Source: Bacillota bacterium
Lineage (GTDB): Bacteria > Bacillota > Clostridia > Clostridiales > Clostridiaceae
Direction of reading: 5' to 3'
Length of the DNA stretch: 13,820 nucleotides
NCBI GenBank assembly: GCA_023451395.1
Contig: JAEXZL010000052.1
Coordinates: 1-13,820 of the forward strand
Numbering within the stretch: position 1 is the first letter of the stretch; the number at the start of each line of letters is the position of its first letter. The notes beneath the pieces were generated by a model. The model was not told where the DNA came from, ran no database searches, and worked only from the letters and a program-made list of their open reading frames with translations. The position numbers and the translations under genes were made by a program. Below, piece by piece: positions 1 through 7,118 of this stretch.

Positions 1-141
1 GCCTCCATGGCTTATGCTGCCATCTCTGTTAGGGCAGCTAAAGCCGGCATCTAAGGAAATCTTAAATACTTTTTCTCCAAATTTATCTCTAAGGAAATAG
101 TTAAGGCTCTTATACCTTTTATCCCCCCATAGTTTAGTCAT
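1..141 (-). CDS. Radical SAM protein, YtqA/YhcC (TIGR01212) family, N-terminal fragment
   Basis: Only the first 47 codons are in the window; the gene runs off the left edge. The visible protein starts MTKLWGDKRYKSLNYFLRDK and continues to a DAGFSCPNRDGSISHGG segment. That segment matches the family signature in which Cys36 is the first iron-sulfur ligand and the other two lie just past a GG pair, so they fall outside the window. Members bind a 4Fe-4S cluster and S-adenosylmethionine; their exact substrate is not something I can state. The ATG at 139-141 is preceded by an AGAGGAAG ribosome binding site. The gene follows the lipoprotein gene on the same strand with a 70-base gap and no clear terminator, so they may be co-transcribed. 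The family call rests on this short N-terminal signature only. Confidence 0.8.
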   Translation of the reverse strand, partial: MTKLWGDKRYKSLNYFLRDKFGEKVFKISLDAGFSCPNRDGSISHGG

Positions 142-211
142 AAAAAGCTTCCTCTTTTCTTTTAAATATCTCAGTTTATTTTAGCCTATTATCCTTAGAA
201 AAGTAAAGCCT

Positions 212-1315
212 TTAGGGTTCTCCCTTAGTTATAGCATAATCCTCAAGACTGAGATTATATATCCCCTCTTTGTCATTTGCTCCACCCTGACCCTTATTCT
301 CTACCTTAAAGCATAGTGCCTTCTTAGTAAAATACATATAGCTTACCTTATAACTATCCGATGGAAAAGCTTCCTCAAGCTTACTTTCTTCTCTTTCTCC
401 AGTCTCAGCCCTATAAAGTCTTAAGGCACTGCCCTTATCTTCCTGCTGATACTCTACCAAAAGAAGCTTCTCATCCTGGGAAAAAACCAAATAATTCACT
501 TCACTATTATTAAGGACATCAAAGGAATTGATTTCCTTACCTATAGGTTTTTCGGAACTAATATCCTCTCCTTCTACATCTATACCTTTTAAATTTCCCT
601 TTTCAGTATCTCCATCATTACCTCCTCCAAGCTTCCCTATAGCTCCCAAGCTTTCATCAATGGTTATTATACCTATATAGGAAGAAGTGGTTCCTTTTGT
701 GGAAATAGCTATGGAATTACCTCTATAGCCATAATTAATAGAGGTGAATTTATCCCTTGGAACTGCAACCTTTTTGTATTGAAGGTCATTGTCCTTGCTA
801 TACATTTCATTAGGAAGTCTGTGAAGCCTTATTATAGGACTACTGCTAACCTCATTTCCCCGCCTTTCCCTGAGTGATTTCCCCTCAACATAGGCTTCCT
901 TATCTATTTTTGAGCTTATCTTAGTAATTTTATAGTCATCCTCTAAAGGTGTAACTGTTATTGAAAGGTCATCTAAATCAGCTCTGGCCTCCCCTTCCTT
1001 GACACTGGTTATCTTATAAATGATTACAAGTCCTTCTCCTACCTCATTATATACGTCCTGCTTATAGGAAATAAGCTTCATATCCCCTTGTTCATTTTCT
1101 ATATTACTCTGCTGCAAATCCATACTACAGAGTTTTAGAGCCTCATCATATTCTTCTTTCATTAGATGAATAATATATTTCTCAGATATCTTAAGAGCCT
1201 TTTCTGTATCTATGCTGCTTCCCTTTGATAGGTTCTCACCTTCATTGCTCCTTGTGCATGCAGAAATCAGCAAAAGCAGTCCAATAAAAATTCCTATAAT
1301 AAACTTTTTTATCAT
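212..1315 (-). CDS. Predicted lipoprotein of unknown function
   Basis: This is a 367-residue secreted lipoprotein. The N-terminus is MIKK followed by a hydrophobic stretch ending in LLLLISAC, a clear lipobox with the lipidated Cys at residue 20, so the mature protein should be anchored to the outer face of the cytoplasmic membrane. Residues about 35-140 (ALKISEKYIIHLMKEEYDEALKLC and the strands after it) look like an NTF2-like or similar small alpha-beta domain. The C-terminal half is strand-rich, with phrases such as NYLVFSQDEKLLLVEYQQ that recall a beta-propeller or WD-like protein; both are impressions of fold, not identifications. I chose the ATG at 1313-1315 because it has a good AAGGAGTG site 7 bases upstream and puts the signal peptide at the true N-terminus. 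An in-frame ATG at 1366, with a weaker site, would add 17 polar residues before the signal peptide. I do not recognise a function. Confidence 0.8.
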   Translation of the reverse strand: MIKKFIIGIFIGLLLLISACTRSNEGENLSKGSSIDTEKALKISEKYIIHLMKEEYDEALKLCSMDLQQSNIENEQGDMKLISYKQDVYNEVGEGLVIIYKITSVKEGEARADLDDLSITVTPLEDDYKITKISSKIDKEAYVEGKSLRERRGNEVSSSPIIRLHRLPNEMYSKDNDLQYKKVAVPRDKFTSINYGYRGNSIAISTKGTTSSYIGIITIDESLGAIGKLGGGNDGDTEKGNLKGIDVEGEDISSEKPIGKEINSFDVLNNSEVNYLVFSQDEKLLLVEYQQEDKGSALRLYRAETGEREESKLEEAFPSDSYKVSYMYFTKKALCFKVENKGQGGANDKEGIYNLSLEDYAITKGEP

Positions 1316-1392
1316 GGTATCACTCCTTATCCAGGACGAAGATTTCCCATATATTGTTTCCTTCATTTATCTTTCCTATGCAAGCTTTATTT

Positions 1393-1422
1393 TTAACATA
1401 AAAGCCAAGACTTCTTTATATA
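1393..1422 (+). promoter_or_regulatory. Candidate sigma-A promoter for the YkvI-type gene
   Basis: TTAACA (1393-1398) and TATATA (1417-1422) are separated by 18 bases, about 35 bases before the TTG start. The region is AT-rich, so chance matches are likely; this is a weak call. Confidence 0.3.
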
Positions 1423-1456
1423 TTATTAACATAAACCTTAAGAGGAGGAATAAAAG

Positions 1457-2536
1457 TTGAAAAAGGAAATATCAAAGATTTTTCAGATAGCTGCGGTATT
1501 TATAGGCACTATAGTAGGAGCAGGACTTGCCTCTGGCAAAGAAATAACACAGTTTTTTACCTCCTATGGCTATAAAAGCTTTATAGGGATAATTCTTACG
1601 GGAATGTTTTATATATTTCTCTGCTCTATCATAAGCCGCTTAAGTATAGAAAATAATCTTAATTCATATTCTGAAGTTATAGAGCTTGTAAATGGCGGAA
1701 AGGGTAGCAAGGGATTATCTGGCTTAATCAGTAAAGGCACCTCACTCATAACCACATTGTATATCTTAAGCAGTGCTTCAATTATCCTGGCTGGCTGTGG
1801 TTCGCTGATAAATCAATACTTTGGGATCCCCAAAATCATCGGGACATTATTTATGGCAATTCTGGCAATAGCCACTCTCTGGAAAGGAACAGAAGGTCTT
1901 ATAGGCATTAACACAATAATAGTTCCCTCTTTAATTATAGTTATAGTAACCCTTCTAATTCTTTACCTTTTCTTTTATAAGGATGTAATAACCCTTGATA
2001 ACTTGAAGAGCCTTGAACCTATGAAGGAAGGTTGGCTCCTATCCTGTATCCTTTATGCAGGATATAACATTCTCTCCTGCTCAGGAGTATTGGTTCCTCT
2101 TAGCAGAGAGATGAAAGAAAAAAGGATCTTAGTCTTTGGAATAATCCTCGGTTCCCTAGGCCTTACAATCCTTTGTATCTTTATAAATCTTATGCTGATG
2201 CTGAATCAGCCTTATATCTACAATTATGAAATTCCACTATTATATGTTGCCAACCGTTTTGGCTTTGAAATTCAGCTCTTGCTTTTAATTATAATATGGC
2301 TGGAAATGTTCTCTACAGAGGTATCGGATATCTACAGCATTAGTAAAAGCCTTCAGAATTTTTTTAAGCTGCCCTTTAAAGGCTCAATAATGATAGTACT
2401 TGCAATTGCCCTCCCTATATCTCAAATTGGTTTTTCAAACCTAATCACCATTTTATATCCTCTTTTTGGTCTCTTAAGTCTCTTATTCATAGGGCAATGC
2501 CTCTATTTTTATTACTTTAAGAGGAAAATAAGTTAA
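1457..2536 (+). CDS. YkvI-family (COG3949) integral membrane protein
   Basis: This is a 359-residue, very hydrophobic protein with about ten predicted membrane helices. The N-terminal segment IFQIAAVFIGTIVGAGLASG is the unwound first-helix glycine motif seen in LeuT-fold/APC-type carriers and in B. subtilis YkvI relatives. The next helices begin with SFIGIILTGMFYIFLC, and the last segment ends in a short basic tail (YYFKRKIS). The family is assigned to the transporter superfamily by fold, but the substrate is not known to me. Translation must begin at TTG (1457-1459): the strong AGAGGAGG site at 1441-1448 is 8 bases upstream and no ATG is suitably placed. The divergent lipoprotein gene shares the 141-base upstream region. 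The PflX-type gene follows 98 bases downstream in the same direction, with no hairpin between, so co-transcription is possible. Confidence 0.85.
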   Translation: MKKEISKIFQIAAVFIGTIVGAGLASGKEITQFFTSYGYKSFIGIILTGMFYIFLCSIISRLSIENNLNSYSEVIELVNGGKGSKGLSGLISKGTSLITTLYILSSASIILAGCGSLINQYFGIPKIIGTLFMAILAIATLWKGTEGLIGINTIIVPSLIIVIVTLLILYLFFYKDVITLDNLKSLEPMKEGWLLSCILYAGYNILSCSGVLVPLSREMKEKRILVFGIILGSLGLTILCIFINLMLMLNQPYIYNYEIPLLYVANRFGFEIQLLLLIIIWLEMFSTEVSDIYSISKSLQNFFKLPFKGSIMIVLAIALPISQIGFSNLITILYPLFGLLSLLFIGQCLYFYYFKRKIS

Positions 2537-2634
2537 GTGGACAAGCCTTTTTTATAGACAGAACTACGGGCAGTGAGGTATATTCTTTTTGAAGGAATTT
2601 TGTAAGCATTAAAATAAAGAGGTGCACAAAAGCA

Positions 2635-3561
2635 ATGACAAATAATATAGATAATAATTATTTAGAAAGGGCACTAAGCTCCTGCAAACTATGTGCCAGA
2701 GCCTGCGGTGTAAATAGACTCAAGGGGGAGCTTGGTTTTTGTAAGAGCTCAGAAAAACTGAGGGTGTCCAGAGCTGCTCTTCATTTTTGGGAGGAACCTT
2801 GTCTTTCTGGAACTGCCGGTTCCGGTACAGTTTTTTTCTCCTCCTGCAATTTAGGCTGTGTTTACTGCCAAAATCATGAAATAAGCACTTTGGGTAAGGG
2901 TAAGGAAATAACAATAGAAAGACTTTCAGAAATATTTTTGGAGCTTCAGGAAAAAGGTGCTCTTAATATAAATCTCGTAACACCAACTCACTATATCCCT
3001 CAAATAATAGAAGGGATAAAGCTGGCAAAAGCTTCAGGTCTTAAGCTTCCCATAGTATACAATACCGGGGGCTATGATAGTGTAGAGGGTATTAAAGCTC
3101 TTGAAGGCTATATTGATATATATCTGCCGGATATAAAATATTTTGATGATAGATATGCCATAAAGTACTCCAAGGCTAAAAGCTATTTTAAAACCGCCTC
3201 CTTGGCTTTAGAAGAAATGGTGAGGCAGGTAGGGAAGCCCTCCTTTAATGGAGAAGGAATCATGGAAAGGGGAGTAATTGTCCGCCACATGATGCTTCCT
3301 GGTCTCCTTTTCGATACAAAAAAGGTACTTGACTACTTATATAAAAGCTATGGTGATTCTATATATATAAGTATAATGAACCAATATACCCCTCAGGCAG
3401 GCTCTTCCTTATATAAGGAAATAAGCCAACCTCTAAACCCTCTTCACTATGAGGCTATAGTAGAGTATGCTTTGGAAATAGGCATCAAAAATGCCTTTAT
3501 TCAAGAGGAAGGTACCGCCTCTGAGTCCTTTATTCCTCCCTTTAATGGAGATGGAGTATAA
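2635..3561 (+). CDS. Radical SAM protein, PflX type (COG1313)
   Basis: This 308-residue protein resembles pyruvate formate-lyase activating enzymes. It opens with a Cys-rich segment, C17-x2-C20-x3-C24 followed by C36, typical of this family and probably binding an extra metal or iron-sulfur centre. The radical SAM cluster motif is C71-x3-C75-x2-C78 (SSCNLGCVYCQN). The barrel that follows carries NLVTPTHYIPQI, and the end reads ESFIPPFNGDGV, the usual C-terminal signature. PflX-type proteins have no proven substrate, so glycyl-radical activation should not be assumed; no glycyl-radical enzyme gene is visible nearby. The ATG at 2635 has a GAGGTG site 10 bases upstream. The gene ends just before a strong two-way terminator. 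Confidence 0.88.
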   Translation: MTNNIDNNYLERALSSCKLCARACGVNRLKGELGFCKSSEKLRVSRAALHFWEEPCLSGTAGSGTVFFSSCNLGCVYCQNHEISTLGKGKEITIERLSEIFLELQEKGALNINLVTPTHYIPQIIEGIKLAKASGLKLPIVYNTGGYDSVEGIKALEGYIDIYLPDIKYFDDRYAIKYSKAKSYFKTASLALEEMVRQVGKPSFNGEGIMERGVIVRHMMLPGLLFDTKKVLDYLYKSYGDSIYISIMNQYTPQAGSSLYKEISQPLNPLHYEAIVEYALEIGIKNAFIQEEGTASESFIPPFNGDGV

Positions 3562-3575
3562 AATTAGCATAATAT

Positions 3576-3624
3576 AAAAAAACAATTTGGTATAGCCTAA
3601 TAAGGTTATACCAAATTGTTTTTT
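3576..3624. terminator. Bidirectional rho-independent terminator between convergent genes
   Basis: A 21-base-pair stem (3577-3597 with 3604-3624, one G-U wobble) closes a TAATAA loop. The left arm begins with an A run and the right arm ends in a T run, so it can stop transcription from both sides. It separates the PflX-type gene from the convergent chemotaxis receptor gene. Confidence 0.9.
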
Positions 3625-3660
3625 GACTTTTATAAGAAGGGTATATTGTATCCCTTGTTG

Positions 3661-5451
3661 TTATACCATATAGCTCTTTAAATCCTCATTAAAGACCTCT
3701 GTTATACTTCCAAAGCTATCTATGTTTTCTATAAGCCTATTGATCTCATTAGTATAGTTAATTACACTGGCACTTACCTCCTCCGAGGAAGCAGAATTTT
3801 CTTCTGCTATGGAAGCAAGTCCTTCAATACTATGAGAAAGAACTTCAAAATCTCTTACCTGAGATTTAAGCCTTTCTATGTTGTCTGAGGTAATGGAAGT
3901 GATATTATCCACTGCCTTGGCAGCACCATAGTTCTCTTCCCTTACTTCTTCTAGGCCAATAACCTCCTTCTTAAGCTCATCATATTGATTATCCACTGCT
4001 CCTGTCACTTGCTTAATATCTTTAACTATATCTGCCAGATTAAGATTAATCTCCTTAACAGCATCCTTAGACTGCTCAGCAAGCTCCCTAACAGATTCTG
4101 CTACTACAGCAAAGCCTCTTCCCTGCTCTCCAGCTCTGGCAGCTTCTATTGAAGCATTTAGGGCTAAGAGATTTGTCTGCTCAGAAATACCTGAGACTAT
4201 AGCAACGATATTAGTAATATTATTAGCCTTATTTTCTAGTACATCACCGCTATCCTTGACTTTAAGAAAGTCCCCTAATACCTTCTTTATATTATTGCTT
4301 GACTCCTGCAGCCTTTCATAGCTGTTATTTATCTTTTTCGATGTTTTTTCCAGCTCATCTTTATTACTGTTTTCAACATCGCTTAGGGCAACAAGGCTTT
4401 CTACGCTCTTATTAAGACTGTAGGCTATCTCTTCAGTGTTTTGGGCTTGAGATATGGCTCCCTGTGAAACCTGCTCCATAACCTCTCCTATTTCATTAGA
4501 GGTTGATTCCATGGCCTCTCCTATGGTATTTATCTTATTTATAAACACTCTCATTTCATCGGTAATACCCTTAAATCCTATAAAATCCCCTTTAATTCTT
4601 TTTTTATAATCCTGTAATAATTTATGAATCTCCTGTAAGCCATCTCTTGTTTCTATACCGCTCTCAAGATAGTACTTTTTTGAAAGGATATTTGAAAGCT
4701 CCTCTTTTATAGAATATAAGGGAGATAGTAAGAAGAAACCTCCAAGGCCTGCACCAAAAGCTGCAATTAAAGCTGCTGTAAGAGCCTCTAAAGGCTTTAA
4801 AATTGCAATACCTCCAGCCATTGCTATAATGAAAGTAAATAAGGCAAGCTTAATCTCTATTTTGTTAATAAACCCCAAAGACATAAGCTTACTAATTTTA
4901 TAAACCCGTTTATGATAAATATTTTTTTCAAAGGTTATATGTACTTTAAGTCGTCCATTATTTCTCTCAATTTCCTTAAAGCTGATCCTCTCATTAAAAA
5001 ACTCAGCACTTCCCTCTAGAAGGCCATAAAAGTAATCATACATTTCTCTTTTAGATTCGTAGGTCAGCACTCCTTCCCTAGAAGAAATGGGTTCTATTAT
5101 AAGTAAAGGAGGCTTTGCTCCTAAAAATTTCTTTGTCATTTCAATATGTATTGGGTATATGTTTCTTAAAAAACTATATAGATTTTCGCACTGAAAAAAG
5201 GCAGGAAAATCCTCAGCAAAGGTCTTTATATTATCCCTTCCAACCTTCCCCCATAACTCCTTTATATCTATTCTTGAGGCTTTAGCTATATTGGCCATTA
5301 CCTCCTTAATCTCCTTATCATCAACATTCTCTAAGGGTGTAAAAATCTTATTTTCAGACCACCCAGCACTAACCATTGCACCTTTCACCGTATTATCGCC
5401 ATAAATATTTCTGCAGGTTTTCATCCAGGTTGACACTACTGTTCCTTTCAT
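3661..5451 (-). CDS. H-NOX haem sensor fused to a methyl-accepting chemotaxis protein
   Basis: This 596-residue receptor should couple binding of a diatomic gas to flagellar steering. Residues 1-180 are an H-NOX (HNOB) domain that lines up without gaps, over residues 1-143, with my recollection of the Caldanaerobacter (Thermoanaerobacter tengcongensis) protein. It has the proximal haem ligand His102 (PIHIEMTK), Pro115, and the haem-propionate motif Tyr131-x-Ser133-x-Arg135. Trp9, Asn74 and Tyr140 are all present; in the Caldanaerobacter protein these distal residues hydrogen-bond bound O2. Two membrane helices follow (about 200-218 and 221-243) with almost no external loop, so both ends are cytoplasmic. 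Residues 250-596 are the coiled-coil signalling domain with the conserved hairpin tip EQTNLLALNASIEAARAGEQ (424-443). No periplasmic sensor or obvious HAMP domain is seen. The ATG has a GGGGGAG site. Whether it senses NO or O2 in the cell is inference. Confidence 0.93.
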   Translation of the reverse strand: MKGTVVSTWMKTCRNIYGDNTVKGAMVSAGWSENKIFTPLENVDDKEIKEVMANIAKASRIDIKELWGKVGRDNIKTFAEDFPAFFQCENLYSFLRNIYPIHIEMTKKFLGAKPPLLIIEPISSREGVLTYESKREMYDYFYGLLEGSAEFFNERISFKEIERNNGRLKVHITFEKNIYHKRVYKISKLMSLGFINKIEIKLALFTFIIAMAGGIAILKPLEALTAALIAAFGAGLGGFFLLSPLYSIKEELSNILSKKYYLESGIETRDGLQEIHKLLQDYKKRIKGDFIGFKGITDEMRVFINKINTIGEAMESTSNEIGEVMEQVSQGAISQAQNTEEIAYSLNKSVESLVALSDVENSNKDELEKTSKKINNSYERLQESSNNIKKVLGDFLKVKDSGDVLENKANNITNIVAIVSGISEQTNLLALNASIEAARAGEQGRGFAVVAESVRELAEQSKDAVKEINLNLADIVKDIKQVTGAVDNQYDELKKEVIGLEEVREENYGAAKAVDNITSITSDNIERLKSQVRDFEVLSHSIEGLASIAEENSASSEEVSASVINYTNEINRLIENIDSFGSITEVFNEDLKSYMV

Positions 5452-5514
5452 AGCATACTCCCCCTATTTTTTTATATTAAAATTTTATATAAGGTATTTT
5501 ATCCATAAAATTAA

Positions 5515-5541
5515 TTATCGTAATAAATAGATAAAGCTTAA
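5515..5541 (-). promoter_or_regulatory. Candidate sigma-D (motility) promoter of the chemotaxis receptor
   Basis: On the minus strand TTAA (5538-5541) is followed after exactly 15 bases by TACGATAA (5515-5522). The B. subtilis motility sigma factor prefers TAAA, 15 bases, GCCGATAT, so the spacing and the CGATA core match while flanking bases differ. The position, about 65 bases upstream of the start codon, suits a chemotaxis gene. Confidence 0.4.
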
Positions 5542-5571
5542 CCCTTATGCGAATTAATCCCTATTCATAAG

Positions 5572-5600
5572 AAAAACAGCCTCTCATTATTGAAAGGCTG
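5572..5600 (-). terminator. Rho-independent terminator downstream of sleC
   Basis: A 9-base-pair stem (5577-5585 with 5592-5600, one G-U pair) encloses a 6-base loop. On the minus strand it is followed by TTTTT (5572-5576). It lies 10 bases after the sleC stop codon and ends the csp-sleC transcript. Confidence 0.88.
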
Positions 5601-5609
5601 CTTTCTTTA

Positions 5610-7073
5610 TTAATAGCCGTCATCATTGTAGCTTATTTTAGGTATATCAGTCATTTCATACATTTCGTAAGACATGGGTGGGGAAAATACTCTTCTGATA
5701 AAATGAGACTTACCAAAGGCCTCTGAATAGTTTCCTTGATCTATTTTCCTACTATAGCCTCTAAGCTCTGCAAGCTTTGTAACTCCCACGTAAATCTGAG
5801 ATATCAAATACCAGGTGGCATAATCAACTCTTCCTGTTTCCGGAAGATTAAAAATCTGTTGAAATACCCTAACCGCTTCCTCAGTTTCCGGTCCATAAAA
5901 GCCATCCTCGGCAACCAGAGGAATTAGGGGATAATTTTGGGCTATTCGATTTAGAAAAGCCTGAGTAGATCTTACTGGAGTTCCAGAATCTCCTATAGCT
6001 AAAGTTCTTCCAGGATAAGACTCTGGTACACCTGCTACCTCTGGTGCTCTTCTCAATTCTAAGTTTGTTCCATAGAAATTTGTAAGTATTTCATAGGGTG
6101 TTCTTCCTTGATCTGCAAGGCTCTTACTTCCCCATTGAGTAAGCCATCCTGGACACTGAACCCTTACTCCATCACAGTACTGGGCAAAAAGTGGCTGTCT
6201 AGCATCAGGCCTTTTAATATAAGTAGAAAAAATTTCATCCACAATTCTATCAATATTATCATAGATATTTCTTCCAGGGCTAAAAGCCTGATCAAAAGCT
6301 GTGGAATTAGTTATGGTAAAATCCTTACCCTTACTCCTATACCACTCTGTGTATATCCTGTTTAAGGTAAAAGAAATGATGCAGTAGAGATTTGCTCTTA
6401 TAGCATTTTCCGGCCAGGTAGAAAATATCTCACAGCAGGCTACATTTTTAATATAGTCCTTATAAGGAACTGTATAATTTGCTGCATTAGGATCGTCTGG
6501 CACTCCATCATGTACAATTACGAATTCCGGTACCACAACATTTTCCAGAACTACAGTACCCTTACCTGGTGGTAGAGGCTTTTCCTCATCCTCAGGAATT
6601 TTAGGAGGAAATATTCCTACTAAGGTATTGGCTTGAATGTTTATAACCACTTGCTGGCGTTCTTTATTAATATTCTTTTCTATTAAATTATGCTTTGGTA
6701 TATTTATTTCTACCCTTTCTATGCCCCTAGCTGCTGCCTCCACCTCTGATAACATATTACAGTTTTGCAGGGCTAAAAGAGCTGGAAAAACCTGAACCCC
6801 ACTTATATAAAGAGGTGCAAAGCCCTGGGATTCCACCTGTACATTTGCTAGACTATAGGGAATAGGCATACCTGGCTGCTCTGAGAACTCTATAGGGGGA
6901 GTATTTAAATCAATAGGGTCTGTCTGCCCTATATTATTGGTAGTAAGAGTAACTGCATTTTGCGGTTGCTCTACATTATCAGCTCCTATGGGTGTTATTG
7001 TTACCCTGGAGTTAGGGATTGGTATTGCACTTCCACCTTGAAAAACCTGTACCCTTAATCGGCCTATTGCCAT
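5610..7073 (-). CDS. sleC: Spore cortex-lytic enzyme precursor SleC
   Basis: SleC is stored in the spore as an inactive precursor and, once its propeptide is removed by Csp protease during germination, degrades the cortex peptidoglycan. Residues 1-175 are the strand-rich pre/propeptide. The mature start should lie near VVLENVVVPEFVIVHDG (174-190), by analogy with the C. perfringens processing site. Residues about 200-340 are a SpoIID-like glycan-cleaving domain; Glu215 in VACCEIFSTWPENAIRANLY aligns with the SpoIID catalytic Glu, and DFTITNSTAFDQAF (251-264) follows. Residues about 358-428 are a peptidoglycan-binding domain with the motif DGFYGPETEEAVRVFQ. The chain is about 50-60 residues longer than the roughly 425-440 I recall for SleC of C. 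difficile and C. perfringens, and its tail (about 440-487) matches nothing I know. No signal peptide is seen, as expected for mother-cell synthesis. The ATG has an AGAGGAG site. It lies 45 bp behind the Csp gene, its probable activator. Confidence 0.92.
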   Translation of the reverse strand: MAIGRLRVQVFQGGSAIPIPNSRVTITPIGADNVEQPQNAVTLTTNNIGQTDPIDLNTPPIEFSEQPGMPIPYSLANVQVESQGFAPLYISGVQVFPALLALQNCNMLSEVEAAARGIERVEINIPKHNLIEKNINKERQQVVINIQANTLVGIFPPKIPEDEEKPLPPGKGTVVLENVVVPEFVIVHDGVPDDPNAANYTVPYKDYIKNVACCEIFSTWPENAIRANLYCIISFTLNRIYTEWYRSKGKDFTITNSTAFDQAFSPGRNIYDNIDRIVDEIFSTYIKRPDARQPLFAQYCDGVRVQCPGWLTQWGSKSLADQGRTPYEILTNFYGTNLELRRAPEVAGVPESYPGRTLAIGDSGTPVRSTQAFLNRIAQNYPLIPLVAEDGFYGPETEEAVRVFQQIFNLPETGRVDYATWYLISQIYVGVTKLAELRGYSRKIDQGNYSEAFGKSHFIRRVFSPPMSYEMYEMTDIPKISYNDDGY

Positions 7074-7118
7074 TTTATACTCCTCTAGTTAATTGTTCAT
7101 TACAGTATATGAAGAGCC

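Noticed and set aside
1212..1460. Plus-strand frame of 82 codons before the YkvI-type gene
   Set aside because: It is antisense to the lipoprotein signal peptide and has no ribosome binding site; its end overlaps the real TTG start.
2537..2634. Terminator between the YkvI-type and PflX-type genes
   Set aside because: There is a T run near 2548 but no stem before it.
2720..2914. Minus-strand frame inside the PflX-type gene
   Set aside because: It is antisense to the conserved Cys motifs of a well-supported gene.
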